From assembly GCA_039619475.1 (NCBI GenBank), contig CM077116.1:104453164-104517163 (forward strand): a stretch of DNA of 64,000 nt, in the 5' to 3' direction. The translations under genes and the position numbers were made by a program. Shown in pieces: positions 47,330 to 60,710 of the stretch. Position 1 is the first letter of the stretch. Each line of letters starts with the position of its first letter. The notes beneath the pieces were generated by a model. That model did no database searches. It saw nothing but the letters and a program-made list of their open reading frames with translations, and was not told the origin of the DNA. The DNA is from Icerya purchasi (taxonomy: Eukaryota; Arthropoda; Insecta; Hemiptera; Monophlebidae).

Positions 47330-49479
47330 GTAAGAGGGTGTTTTTATTCAGCTCAAATTAGTACAATATTATTTATCAACGAAAACCCGATAAAAATGTC
47401 CCAATATAATTTTTGTCTTTTCCGACAGCTGAAACCTATATCTCTTAGAACAAGATCCGTATCATTATGTGGTCACCTAAGAATTTTCGATCAAAGAATG
47501 TAAGCGATTTATCCGAGTTTCGATGAAATGGATAACTCTCTAAAATGAATACTCTAGTAGATAAATACACATATAACCGGAAGAAAGAATAAAATTAACG
47601 ACTACAACTTCGCCAATTCCATTCAAGCATTCGCACAAATAACGCCACTGAAATACGTACAGATGGAAGTAAGTCTGATAACTCTCCGTCAACGGCCTGT
47701 GTTCCCTACTGCCCAGATTTCGATATACTATGGTTAAAAGCAGTATTGATAAAATCTCCTCAATTTTCACCGCGGTAACATTCGCTCTAGTAAACGTCTT
47801 CAAAATCACTTCAGAGCTTCCCGATATAGTGACTCCTTAAGCGAGCTGTAATCAGTCGATCAGTATAAATTTGATATCAAAGTCAATTCGTACAGTTGGG
47901 AAATTAAAAAATTAATACTAAACTTTAATTAGTCAAGCCCGAGCGGTAGTAAAATTCTGCTAGTCTGGATAACAGCGCACCGAGCTATTGCGGGTAATGG
48001 TATCTAGTCAAATAGTAGACAGAGACCTCTAATGTAATAGCAAAAAAATTACATTCCATAACACCTCTAAACAATTAACAATCACTGTCCAGGGTAAAGG
48101 CATCGCATACTTTTCTTTCTTTTTCAGCCATCGCCGCAAACCCTGGTTCTCTGCTATTAATCCCGAAAAGAGAAATTATAAGTACCGTAAACAGATGCCG
48201 AGCGAATCACTAAAAATGTTTCATGTTGGCCTTCTCACGAACTCAGCTTGTGACTCCGGCGCTTTAGTACAAGACCCGGTTTAATGTCTTCTAGCAGTGT
48301 TTTAAATGTTCGTAAGTGCTTTAAAGGAATCAAAATTTACCTACCAATTAACATTATTTCAATCATTTCTGATCCCCAAAGTAGTGTTTGTAAAGCGTTA
48401 CATCAATTTATACTAAGCTGTAATTTCAAAATTTAAAGTTTATACTAGTGATTGTTATACGTTTATATAAAATTTTTTTGGTGAAAAAAAAACAATGCTG
48501 CGTGTTATGTAGTGTTTTTATGTATAAAATGATTTGAAAAAAAGAATACATTTTTTTCCTACTAATCTATACTAAAAAATGTAAAAACGCGGCTCAGGAG
48601 ACAGGAGATGATTTTAAAAGATTTACGAAGTAATATTTTTATTTTATCAGAATGTTTTGTTTTTTTTCCGGTGGGGGCTGGAGTCCTTTCTTTTTTCTTA
48701 TTTTTTTCATTGTACTGACAGCAGCTTGCCATAAACAATGGCGGTATGAGAAAAGAAGGAAAGGGTGGAGAAGATTTGGGAAAAGCGGAATGAATAAGAA
48801 AAGAAAAATAGAAACGGATATTAACTTGATAGTTCAAAACCTACAAAAATTAAACATAATTTAAGATCATCTACTCTGCTGCTTTTAATAATAGACTAAT
48901 TATGTACTCTACTGAATTTAAGTTACAGACTTTTTAGTTCGAGTGCGAAACACAAATATTTAACTGTAAATGAAACAGGGAAATTTACCAGGAACATCCT
49001 TAAATACCCAACCCATGGGCAAAAAACCTTTTTGATGATTTGTTAATGATATATTATTTTACTAATTACGATTAAATTTTAAACTAAAAGTTTTATTCAA
49101 ATGTATTTATTTCATTTCATTTTTTGATTTATGAAACAAACTTACGAGAAAAAAATTGACACACGAGATAAAGGAGAAATTGTTAAATTTATATATTTTC
49201 AGTATGCCACAAGAATGGGGTTCCCGAATTGAATTTGAACAGAATGCCACTGCCTAATCAGCTACGCTACAATAGCCAAAAATTGTTCGCTGGTTGTTAA
49301 GTTTAATCAGTTTTTCAATAACTGACGCCTTTGCGATTTGTAATGAATTACTTAGCGAATTAATACAGCTGATTTTTCCTTTGTAATTCGAAGAAATTTT
49401 CTTTTAATGTTGTGCTGTAAGATCATCACACAACTACTCAGTAACGCTCCGCGTAAGCATACTCTTCCGCTTCTCAGTG
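47330..49479. other. Gene-free stretch after aquaporin exon 3
   Basis: No MIP exon with an NPAR motif was located. A pyrimidine tract with TTTTTCAG lies near 48130, but the following phase-0 frame stops after ten codons. Other frames are short. Confidence 0.4.
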
Positions 49480-49785
49480 CATTACACCTCGAAGGTATTT
49501 GGTGGCATCAAAAACGGCATTAATATGAAACATCATGGACTATTTTTTTCCACTCCTCGCTGCATCACGCCATGCTTGTAGCCATTTCCATTGTAAGTAT
49601 AGTTCTTCGTTTTATTCCACCAGTCCATCGTAAAGGACACCTTCTTTTATTTCTTTGTCGTCCTGCTATTCCCTGTAGAATTATCCGTTTTTTTTGTTAT
49701 GTGTCCTAAAAATTTTTCCTCGTCCCTATAATTCGCGCTCGTAATCGTACGCCGATATCTAGGTCATTCAATTGTCCCCGGTATC
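49480..49785 (-). pseudogene. LINE C-terminal fragment
   Basis: Minus-strand frames read VSFTMDWWNKTKNYTYNG, GYKHGVMQRGVEK and, in another frame, RRCPLRWTGG with RDAARSGKK. This resembles the 'R-W-x-D-D-(I/L)...W-x-x-x-A-x-DR-x-x-W' tail after RT in arthropod LINEs, broken by frameshifts. Nothing upstream is preserved. Confidence 0.4.
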
Positions 49786-52700
49786 TCTGGCCTTATTTAT
49801 TTTTATATAGTTATCTTTATGCGCTTCTTTCTTTTTTTCTTATATATCGTTAGTGACTAATTCAGAAATTTTTAAATAAATATACTGTTTTTAGGCACTT
49901 TATACGAGTTGCGGACTAAATCCGGCCAGAAGCTTGGCACCGGCTTTATTTACTGGATTTTGGAGGGAACAATGGGTAATCTCTTGCACACTTATAATTA
50001 TATTTAATGTAAATTTATGCACTTATCTTAAATTTATTTTAAATAATACAAATTGCACTACTAGCAGAAATGTTAACTGCAATAACAAACATTGTTGTTA
50101 ACAAAATAAGTGTGCACAATACAAAAACACGTTTATGAACTACATGCGAAAACAAAAAATAAATAAAAAAAGAAAAAAATCCATTACATAACATAATATT
50201 CAACTATCCGAAAATACAACTAGTACAAAAATCTGTCGACCTCCCCTAAAAGATAGGCCAAAACAGTGGGAGTTGTTACCGCGTGGAGCATGTAATTCGT
50301 GTGCATCATTTTCAAGTCGTAGTAGATATTATGATTTCCGGCGTGTCATTAGTTCTTAGTTTTTCTTGGGTATCCGGGTTAGTTTCATAAATTTTATTTA
50401 GGCTTAAAGGGTCCCATTGTCATTTCATGATGTTACTAATGATCTGTTCTGAGTTTATTTTGGTCTCTGGTTGGAGGATCTTCGTTGTTTTTAATATACA
50501 TACATCTTATGATATCATGCTAAACACGACTTCATTCAGTTTGATCAACGTGGTACTGTATTCTGTGATAATGAATACTCGAAGTCTATTTATTGACCAT
50601 GTCATCTCCGTAGATCAAAAACTCAATAGGGAGCGTGAGAGGAAACTTTCTCATCCGCACACACGAGAAGAATTACTATGGGAGAGGTGCTTGGTAATGA
50701 TGAAGCTGCAGTCCAAAATACTTTTAGATTCTTAAAAGCTGTAAACCTATTCCAGAAGATATGATTTTTAGTCCACCTATTGAAAAATTATTTTCAATTA
50801 CTATTTTTTGATTTCTAAAGTGTGTGCATTTGTAGAAGATATAACTTTCCGTTTAAATACTATAAAATTATCTGTAAATATCTGAATTGTAATGTATAGG
50901 AGACGCAAATGACTTAGAAGTCGAGCATCTATAAATAAATATATATTTTGATTTGATCCGATTGGTGTTTATGTATTCGGTAACATTATTTATGTATTTT
51001 CATTTTGCCCCTATATGGACATCGTATTGTTGAAGGTCTTAAGGAATATGTAAGTGAATATGAGTGCGGAAAATGTAATGAACCATGTAGGACCGACAAA
51101 AGCGGGTGCGAATATTTCCTGGACTCCTAATTATCGCAACTCCCTAATTTTTCGTCGGAGCTTAATCATTTTTTTTATCTAGTCAAATTACCGTCAGTAT
51201 GTTTTTTTATTTAGTCATTTCTATCTAGTCGTTAAAATTAAATTATATTAAAAGATAGTAGCAAATTTCTGAACCATTTGAAGAGATCATTTTTTTGAAC
51301 CCACAGACTCGTCCCAGAAAGAAGCTTTCCAGAAGCAGACACACTCGCATTCGTGAAAGTTTGACTTTATACCGTTTTATATATATTTATTTAATTTTTT
51401 TATTTTAATAAACGTAATTGTAGACATTTCTGTAATTAGTAGCGAGTTAAGGGAACTATTTTAAATTCTTCAGCTGATGTTGGTTGATACCGTCTAATTT
51501 ATTTGTGACTGATGTGTTTCTTCAATTTTACCACACATATTGAATTTATCCGCTTGTTCATAGGTGAAAATTAATAACCTCGAGACATAAATTTTTTGTA
51601 AACTTAACATCCATTAAGGAATTAAACGAAAATGAACTGGCTATATCCTTGAATTATGGCATTTTGTTTTTATTTTAGTTGTTCTGGTTTCAATTATGGA
51701 ACGTCTCATAGAGGTTTATACTACATCATCTATATTAAATTTAATCGAATTCAACAACCAAAGATATTGTGAATAATAGCGTACGCGTACTATGCACCTC
51801 ACACTAACTTGCACACTAGTATTGCACTAAGTATTATAAGATATTTTTTAGTGACCTAGAAATTAATTCTCTACCGACCAATATTATAATCCGTCTAGAA
51901 GATTTCACAGAAATGAGCTTGTGATTTGTACACTGCGTGACTGTGAGTAGTGTATGGTAGCCTACTATTATTAATGCGGTTAAATGGCCGTGATAATGAA
52001 TAAAATTGCAAACTAGTTAAAGTAATTATATGCCGTAGCAGACTCTACTCAACATGGTGTGCTTATGTCAATGATAACGTTTAAGTGGAGATAAGTATGA
52101 GCATTACCACATAAACAACGATTAAGACAACACCGATGACTATGCTCCCTCATCGGAAGTTGGTATTTCCGTTTTAGATGCCCAAACTTTTTGCTACAAA
52201 TCACGAATATTAAAAAATAAAATGTAACTCTTAACTTCAACTAAATAATCAGAGTGCAGAATAATTGCTTATTCAACTATAATGAAAAAAGTATAAAAGC
52301 ATTCCTATTTTCAAAAATAATTTTAAAAATTTGCATATTTATCTTCAATGGAAGTACTCAAAATATCAAACAAATTTCATGTGAACTGTTATCGACGTGT
52401 CTTATACCAGCTGCCGTCATCTCCTTATTTAGAACCATGCTTTCTGCTACATTCGAACTAGTTCATTTCACTGTAAGTTGGGATGCGACAAATAAGTCAA
52501 TAACGCAACAGCAATATTTAAATTTCATCGTGAAAATACGCAATCTGAATTTGAAAAAAAAAAATCATAAACAAATAACGGAGATGCGCGCAATCCCCTG
52601 GACACTAAAAGCCCCGCATATTATTTTGCACCAACCAAATCGCACTAATTTCGAACGACAGAGAAATATTTGTAAGGCGATATTTTTATTCTACATTTGG

Positions 52701-55079
52701 ATAAGTTATTAAATTCTATAGGTTATTATTTTCGCAGAATAATGCAGCAATTACTTCAATTTTTTAAAATCCACTCAAAAAATTATACCAAAGCGGATTA
52801 GTTCATAAAATGTGACGAAAATAGTAAATAAAAAAAACAGAAATTGAAAACTTCGAAACTGTGTGATTCTGTTACTTTTTTGACACCTACGTCAAACGTC
52901 GAGGAACTGACTGACGTTAACTGATTTATATCGAAGTATACGTTATTCCTCGATTATTGGGATAGTCACACAAATCACAATAACGTCTGCTGTCGCCATT
53001 TCTTTTTCTGCATTATGAATGATAAAAAAATGGCTTTGATCAGACTAAAGACCGATTAAACAGTTTTAGTTTAACGAACTAAGCAATAAATAAATATATA
53101 GTTTTTCTAAACGACGTCATAAAATCTACCGAACAAAAACCAAATGTCGGCAATTTCTCTTAAGCATTTATAGAGAAACACATTTGTTATTCTAATCCTG
53201 CATTTGTCGCACACCTTGTTATCACACATTGCAGCATTTATTTAACCAATCAAGTATTGCAAATTGAAACTACCACTGTCAATAAGTTTGAAAATTCACG
53301 TATGTATATAATTAAATACATTGAATTTCTTAATAATAGGAATTCGTCAAGATTAAGGTTTCTAGTGTACTAAGGGTAAAAATTCTGAAGATTGCAAACC
53401 GGTCAATTTTTCGATCTAATCGTGTTTTTCTTTCAGATGACTTTACTTTGATGCTTAATTATACTATTAGATTAGGCAAACCTGAACTAACCATTCTACG
53501 AACTCTTAACTTCTTGATAGCCACGTTCTTAGCTTTACGCTACCACGTGTGAACGCATATTCTGAAACTCTCTTCGTATTATAAAGGGGAAAAAAACGAT
53601 TTAGCTCTTTTCGAAAGACAATTTTGGATTCGCTTTATTTCTGTAGGAATAGTTAAAACTGATTATTTGAAATTTATAGTGATTTTAACGACGCAGAAAT
53701 CCTATCTGCGCGTTGTAATTATTCAATTTTATCAAGAGCATCGATTGAAAAATTTAAAAATTACCGTCACCTCGAATTATATATTAAATATATAGCTTCA
53801 ATTGTATGTAATAATTTTGATTGCGATGTACAGAAATAATGATACCGCCTTAAAATGACGTCAGTATGATTAAAATGAAAAATTCAACGATGTTATAAAA
53901 ATAGTGGATACATTTTTTAGAATTGTATTAAATCTAAAAAAAAAAAAGAAAATTATATACATATATTGCCAGTATATTGTTCAATTTCAAGCAATAGTCG
54001 CGCTCACTGGTTCCCGTTCTGTCGCCTATGCTGGCATCCAATATGCGCAGTTGCATTTCTGCATTCTTCTAACATCTCTGTAAACCGCTTTGCTGCGTTC
54101 AAATTTGCCGTGTTTTCTGAAGCATTTATTGCATTTATTGGTTCGATTTTTCAGACACTTTAACATACTTTTTAATGCCGTTTTTATATGATTTTTTGCA
54201 ATATCCGGTGCAGGCATTTTACAGTTATATTGTGTCAGTTTGATTAACTGAATGATAATAATGATCGTTGTCGCGTTCGCGCCGAAGATACCCGTATATC
54301 GTTTATCGCTACCACGCAATGCGAAATTTCGTATTTTATCCTGAATGTCAATCATTGTTCCAATTTATGTCAACGTCAATTGGGCTAGAAATAAACGTTA
54401 TGGTCATTTAAATAGTGCTTTCGCTGATAATATAATTTGCGATTATAATATTACTTATGTAAATGTATTTCGTAAAAAACCGCGAGGAACGAGAAACAAA
54501 TGCGCCTTCGCTGCGGTCAGTCGGATTAACTCCGGCAATGTTACGGTAGTTGGAAAACTACTTCTAAATCTACTAATCACCTTATGAATAACGATGCAAG
54601 AGCTAACCTGGTATATCGTCGTATTGCGATAAATTAAGGGAAGAAGTAACTTCAATCACCGAGTTTAATTATCCTCAACCGAAGATCGTAATCTTGAATT
54701 ATATTCCTAATTTTAAAATTATCGATTACCTACAAGGAAAATAATCACTCGTGATTCGTTACTCTATATTGAATCAAGTACTTTGAAAACAAACACTACG
54801 GAGGGATATGGAGCAGTAATAAAGAAACGTTATTTTTATTTTTTACGGTTATAACGAAATCGCCAGAAGATGTTCAACGGAAATTCATTTTGTAACTACG
54901 CTAAAGCATAGATTCCGGGAATTTTATAAACAGAACGAGGTAATTTGTCGAAAAAAACAAGTATAAGAGGAATAATTTAAAAATACGGCAACGACTGATG
55001 AAAGCATAGTACAGAAGACGAAAGAGAACAAAATAGCAGAAATTATCTATAAATAGAGAAATAATGAACGAGGGGATTT
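49786..55079. other. Long AT-rich gene-free stretch
   Basis: The larger frames here (50427-50735, 52254-52712, 54026-54355, 54345-54587) have no recognisable domain and AT-driven composition. I see no RNA gene or bounded repeat. Confidence 0.4.
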
Positions 55080-55104
55080 AAGAAAACACTGTTATAAACA
55101 AGGT

Positions 55105-56560
55105 AAAATGCTATTTTTTTTTCTTTTTGACTTACCTACCGAGGCAATTGAACCAGCGCTATAGTTCGAAAAATCATCAGTGGAGAAAGAAATTACGATT
55201 TTAATACAATTAAAAATTAAGGAAAGGAAAGAGATAATCTTAAGGACTATAGGAGATGAGAGAGCGAAAGAATGAGGGAAGAATGGCTTAAAAGCTGAAA
55301 GTAAAGGCATCAACGCTCGGCGGAGAACGCGATACATTCGGCAAAAATATGATTGGTATCGCAAATTAAATTCACCTGGGTGGAAAGGATAAAATGTAAG
55401 GGAAATAAGAGAAAAACAAAAACCAGAAGAGGGAAGTAAGTTATAATTAAAGAGAAGACGACAGATGGCAGAAATGAAAGAACGACAGAGATGTGGAAAG
55501 TTACCATGGTCGAGAGAAGGATGGATAAATCGCCATAGTTTAGAGAGAGGACATTTATGTTAGTAGCAGGGAATTTGGTAAAGAAACGACTGTTACATCG
55601 GGCAAGCGCATCAGCTTGCTCGTTACCCTCGCTTTCCGCATGACCAGGGACACACAAGAAATCAATACAGGAGTACAACTGAAAGATTAAAGTTCGAATG
55701 AAGAGAATAATAGGATCTTCCGACGGTTATGGAGGGAGAGGAGAGTAATGGCTAAGCGAACACTTTTAGCGTCAGAAACAATACGAAAATTATCAGTGTA
55801 ACTGAAAGAGGAAATATAAACGGTAACGCGGAGAATAGCTAGAGATTCAGCAGAAAAAATGGAGCAAAAGGAAGATAATTGAAAGAGAAGGGATAGTAAA
55901 GGCAGCATCCACTCCCTCCGGAACTCTTGGAAATATCGGTAACAATAGGGTTATGGTCGTTGTTAAAGGTGCTATTGATTGTTTCCCACAAGACCAATAT
56001 TAGAGAAGGTGAAAGTTGAATCAATGCAATTGAATACTGAAAGATTTTTATAGAGGAAGATGAGATTATCGAGAAGGACAGTTTTTGAGAATAATTCAAT
56101 TTTTGCTATGGCCTAAACAGTCTTAGAGAAGGGAGTGAAAATTCTAATCGTTAGCTATAATCATATCAGTGAAGCAACAAAGTTAAGAAAAGTGTGGAGG
56201 GAAAAGTTCTTGAGACTAAAACCAGGTGAAGTATTATGTGGTTGAGTGAATGAGAAATATGGTTAAGTAAAGAGATTGACACTCTCGGTTGGCGTTACAA
56301 GGGGAAGCTATAGGAAAAAAGGATTACAGAAGAGAAACTGGATGTAATTTTTTATTAAGATTGCTGCCTTTTGTGTCTGACCTTGAAATGTTAATCTTTT
56401 GCCTGGGAGGTTTAATGAGACTTTAATCCAGATCTCAGATAGTAATGCGACGCTGATATTAAAAAGGTTCAATCAGCCTTCCAGTGCATTTTTGTAGACC
56501 TTTATGCTACGGCAGTTCCAGTGTAGGATATTAAGTTTAGAAAGCAATGCGATTAAACTG
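55105..56560 (-). mobile_element. I-like LINE relic, endonuclease joined to RNase H (RT deleted)
   Basis: Sense order on the minus strand: LNILHWNCRSIKVYKNALE (endonuclease start, about 56545), remnants near 56160, STFNNDHNPIVTDI (endonuclease end, about 55970), then directly SAESLAILRVTVYISSF and FRIVSDAKSV (RNase H, about 55860-55770), FLCVPGHAESEGNEQADALA (RNase H end, 55670-55610) and a Cys/His tail CDTNHIFAEC (55345). The whole RT is missing between 55950 and 55900. A poly(T) at 55109-55127 marks the poly(A) end. Confidence 0.75.
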
Positions 56561-56723
56561 AGAAAGATAGAATAAGGATGCGAACGTTGATGAGTAGGGA
56601 AAGAAAACGAATAAGGTCATAGATGAGTGTTTTATTAAGTGTATCAGAGTCTGCAAAAGACAACTGCACGTTAAATAATTTGAAAAAAAGAACACGAGTC
56701 CCTGAATGTAGTTTTACATACTT

Positions 56724-57100
56724 GCTTTCTTTCTTTCTTTTCTTTTCTTTTTTTTTTTTCGGTGCGCTAGAGGTTATGCCGCAAAAAAAAAGATAAACTA
56801 AGCTACAAAATTAAATAGCTAAGTGATTGGAAATTGAAAACACAAAGGATTTCGGAAACAATCAATGGAGACACGAAGGAAAAGATGAGGGAAACATTAT
56901 AAGGAGAAGGAAGACCTAATAGCTTGGTATATAAAGGAAAACGTTCGATATACAGAGTCGGGCATTTAAAGAATATGTCATCAGAGTCACATATCGGAGA
57001 ATAATCAGTAGAATGGAAACGGCAATAGAGAGATGACGATAGAGCAAATTGAAAACGAGAAGAGGGGAAGAGGTGAGCAAAGAATGATTAATTCTAAGTC
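56724..57100 (-). mobile_element. I-like LINE 3' end
   Basis: A poly(T/C) run at 56724-56760 marks the tail. The sense sequence upstream reads, across frames, CDSDDIFF-KCPTL and LYTKLLGLPSPYNVSL, resembling the Cys/His tail of the elements at 24.1 and 55.3 kb. No RT or RNase H remains. Confidence 0.45.
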
Positions 57101-57114
57101 TAATTACAGAAATA

Positions 57115-57296
57115 CGTCGCAGTAGCCTAATTGCTAGAGCGCTCGACTTACAGAAGTCCCGAGTTCGATCTCAGGCAACGACAGAAATTACAAAATAAAT
57201 AATTAAATTAACCGCTAATAATCACGTGGAAGACAATGGCAAACCACTAAGTGCTGACGAGATCATCAGTTAGAGTAACAAATCGATAAATAGGTA

Positions 57297-57352
<56 letters not shown>
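57115..57352 (+). mobile_element. tRNA-derived SINE with (AAT)n tail
   Basis: The head resembles a tRNA: A-box-like GTAGCCTAATTGCTAGAGC at 57122 and B-box-like GAGTTCGATCTC at 57161, with GTCG/CGAC pairing at the ends. The body contains GTGGAAGACAATGGCAAACC, a motif shared by many insect SINEs. It ends in an (ATA)n array at 57299-57349. Confidence 0.7.
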
Positions 57353-58433
57353 AAAAAGTGGAAAATAATAGAAAAGAAAGAAACTAAAATTATAACAAAA
57401 TAAATAGATAAATAGAAGAGATAAAAAGAAGCGGAAGTACGGCTTCAAAAAATAGCGAATAATAATTAGTACGTTGGGAATCGAAATGTATTACTTGTAT
57501 TATAAGTAGGTAATAAAAAAACGATCACGCCGCTCTGCTGATTACAATTATACGAGCTGATAAGCCCGCCCGACATGAACGCCAGTGAACCAGAGATAGC
57601 ATGCGTGTACAATTACTGCTACAGCTCTGTATGACGTTTTAAATATTTCTGTTATTTCCCAGATAGTTTTTAACGACATATCCGCAGAGTATACAATTTC
57701 ATTTATTATTATAGTAATTAAATTAAATTTTTTGAGTATTTTTGTAGTGGTCAGAGAATAGTTTTTTTTTTATGTTTTTACTTTCTAGAGTAATTTTTAT
57801 ACTTAACAAAAAAACGAAGAAGTTCTGAAAGAAAGTCTTTGATTTTTGATTTATTTAGTTTGAAATATATAGATTAGTAGTAAGGATAATGAAATTGGTA
57901 AATTCATTAAACCATAGTCACCTAACATAGAAATGGTTAGTGGACTTTTAAGTAATTTAACGCTTTTGGATTCAAAATACCATGCTCGATCTGCAGATCT
58001 AAAATTATTTAATTGAAGTAATACTGAATTTTTTACCAAAGAAGATAGGACCAAGATTTCACAACAGTTTAGCTAAAGAAAGAAGTTTCACTGGAGATAA
58101 TATATTTTTGGTGATCGCTAGTACTAGGTTGCTGATGTATATCTAAATAGTGTATGGGATATTTTAAACCGCTCAGATATATTAACTAGGTGTTAAAGAT
58201 CTTATTATTTAATATTGAGACGTTTACCGTTTGGTTTTATCTTCGCCAGGGATGCCAAACGAAACGTTTATGTTTGGTTTTAAAGCCCTCAGGGATGCCA
58301 CCGCGGTCTCCTTAATACCGCGGACGTAAATTTATACTTTTATTTTATTATTATTATTTGAAAAAATAAATTATTTGGAATATATATGTATGAGTTATAT
58401 TGAAAATTAAACCTACACCCTACACCAATCTTT
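57353..58433. other. AT-rich sequence with a small direct repeat
   Basis: No gene is seen. ACGTTTACCGTTTGGTTTTA (58222) and ACGTTTATGTTTGGTTTTA (58265), each followed by CAGGGATGCCA, form an imperfect direct duplication of about 40 bases. Confidence 0.45.
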
Positions 58434-59490
58434 CTATGACAGCCGCCCGCTAAAAAACACAATTATTTTATAATTCTTGGGACTATTGTTCGATTGCAGA
58501 CTATCCTGCCGTCCACACATATCAGGTTTAAAGAAAAAATGTTTAAAATCCCTCGGCATCATTAAATACTTATCAAATCCCAAATATAATATCCATTCCA
58601 AGCTCCTTCTCTCACTATATAAAACCATCGTCTTATCTAGAATCATGTACGGGTGTCTAGCCTACTCCCAGGCATGTCATTCCTTAATAAATTCATTAGA
58701 AGTAATCCATAATTTTGCCCTTCGTTCGATACTAGGAGCTCATCGAACCACTCCTGCATATAGCACGTGCAATTTGTTGGGGTGCCCGCCGTTATAATAC
58801 CATAGAAACTACCATAGACGATGCAATATTTTTCTGTCCTTAAAGCGTGCTCATTTGGCTGTTAGTAATTCCTCACGCACACCGAGCTTTTCAAATGATC
58901 CTGTGCCCGAAGTCCTCGACATATTGGATTTAAATAATATAAACCCAATAAAGCCTATGCGCCAAAACCTCGCATTAATCCTCCCATGGGATTCCCCAAT
59001 AATAAAAACAGATGTATCGCTTAAAAACAATTTCAGGTAGCTACCAACTAACGTCATCGAAACAGCTAAACATGCAATAAATAAATACACCGACCACGCT
59101 ATAGTCTACACAGATGGTGCTAGAAAAAACCCTGCCACAACCACATTGCCAACAGCTGCTGTGCGTTCATGGTATCAAATAAAGCGTTTTCTTTTCGACT
59201 CAATGATGGCTGCACAGTACTGGACGCAGAAATGTATGTCATCCTACACGATCTTCTAAATGGATCAATTTCTCCAACGCAGTACCCCTTCAGTATGGGC
59301 AGTTTCATCCCAACCGTCCAGCACATATTAGTAGATTGAACAGTATTCGCATCAACACGGACGTTCCTACCACATAAAACATTCCCCGAGATATTATCAA
59401 ACTCCCAAACAGCGACATACTCGATCATTAATTTTCCTAAAATAAACAGAATAGCTAAAGTAATATAGTCACAAACCCTGCACATCTTGA
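58434..59490 (+). mobile_element. I-like LINE relic (post-RT, RNase H, Cys/His tail)
   Basis: The frame 58477-58797 reads MGLLFDCRLSCRPHISGL, KCLKSLGIIKYLS, LYKTIVLSRIMYGCLAYS and HNFALRSILGAHRTTPAYS, the standard block after the RT palm. RNase H begins at about 59100 (HAIVYTDGARKNP) but is mostly lost. The tail (VQHILVD, FASTRTFLPH, 59310-59380) is disrupted. It is the same family as 3560-4640. The copy is flanked directly by the LTR at 59516. Confidence 0.7.
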
Positions 59491-59515
59491 TAGCCTCTCA
59501 ATGCATACTAACTAA

Positions 59516-60404
59516 TGATACGGATTCGGTATTTACGGCGCTATCTAGCGATGATGTCGAGCTAGAAATTATTCTCCGATTAAAATCATTAATTTTCGAT
59601 CTCTCGGCATCAATTCTATTATTCACCGTCGTCCGAGAATACGGCCGGGATATTTACACGACCGAATAGGTAATTTCCGATTTTCGTCGAATTTCGGGTA
59701 GTGTTAAGGGGTTGTGTAAGTGTCCTGGTATGTGTGGGTTGCGACAACAGGATAGTGCCTGTCAGCCGCGTGAGCCGTGTGTGAAGATCAGCGCTGTAGC
59801 GGCTATCGTATTAATTGATAAGGATTCGGTAATGTACCGTTAGTTTTAGAGTAAAATATCAAGCCGTGTTTTTGTGGCAGATTAACTGATCTAGTCGTCG
59901 TCTTCTTATGTGTTAAATCTTGTTGTGCGGTCAATTACCTGTGTAACCGTTTTAATCGCGTACTATCCAGTCATTGGGTTACTTTTCCGTGAAATCAATT
60001 TTAATTCCGGTGAAGATATTTTATGTTCAGTCACACTTTTTTTCGTATAATTTTCTAGTCTGCATCAATGCTGTATGCGTCCGTTTGTTTGTGATTTTTT
60101 GTAAATTTTGTAATATACGCAATTTGCAACATTAGAAATATTTTATTGAACGCGTGTGTTTTGGAGATCGCAGTATCTCCGTCGCGAAGATATTACCGTC
60201 ACTTCACGGCGGGCTCGCGAAGTTGTTTTTTTTTTACTTATCATAAAAGCCTAATACTCTGCGTGGCAGAACGATTCCGGTTGCAACACACCGTGGGTAA
60301 GTGTTGCTGGCGCCCGCAATTTGTCTGGTATAACTTTTTTTTGGTTGTTTAAAATTATTACGTACTTTTATCAAAGAAGGACCGAAAATCCTAAAATCGT
60401 AACA
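59516..60404 (+). repeat. 5' LTR
   Basis: It begins TGATACGGATTCGG and ends CGTAACA, one base before the primer site. The AAAGCCTAATACTC and GCTGGCGCC blocks near the 3' end match the LTR at 6454-7305, indicating related families. The left boundary is inferred from the TG start and the shared CGGATTCGG block. Confidence 0.6.
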
Positions 60405-60405
60405 T

Positions 60406-60422
60406 TGGCGCCCGAACAGGGA
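60406..60422 (+). other. tRNA-Lys primer binding site
   Basis: TGGCGCCCGAACAGGGA matches the classical lysine-tRNA primer site over 17 bases (the 18th is T instead of C). Confidence 0.9.
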
Positions 60423-60710
60423 TCGAGGAAATCAACACTGGCGGTCAACCTTGGTTGTGGAAAAAACGTTGCAGAAGGGCCAAGCCGTACGTCAAGTTGG
60501 AAGTTGAAGTACAACGTGAAGGATCGAACCAGTGGAGGAAACTGCCAAGCTAAGACAGATAAGCGACACGTTTTTTTTACATTATGTGTTATTTTTTTTT
60601 CCTTTCTTTCTTTCAAAATTTAGCGATTTGTGTTATCTAGTCGTTTCCCACGTCGAAATTTTTGTAATAATTTTCGTTTTTTTGTGTTTTTCTCGTAATC
60701 CTACCTGAGT

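Noticed and set aside
48130..48200. Possible aquaporin exon 4: pyrimidine tract, TTTTTCAG, then text reading IAANPGSLLL in one frame
   Set aside because: Exon 3 ends in phase 0, but the NPG text needs a different phase; the phase-0 frame stops after ten codons, and no HW-x-YW or TM6 segment follows.
49905..49990. FIYWILEGTMGN frame as an aquaporin TM6
   Set aside because: No splice-compatible upstream NPA segment is present and the similarity is limited to three residues.
53985..54170. Frame NSRAHWFPFCRLCW... as the aquaporin TM6 exon
   Set aside because: Spacing after HW does not match the family's HW-x-YW-x-GP block, there is no second NPA box nearby, and the rest of the frame has no MIP likeness.
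57115..57182. Functional tRNA gene
   Set aside because: The acceptor stem pairs only partly, the B box is atypical, and the segment continues into a SINE body with an (ATA)n tail.
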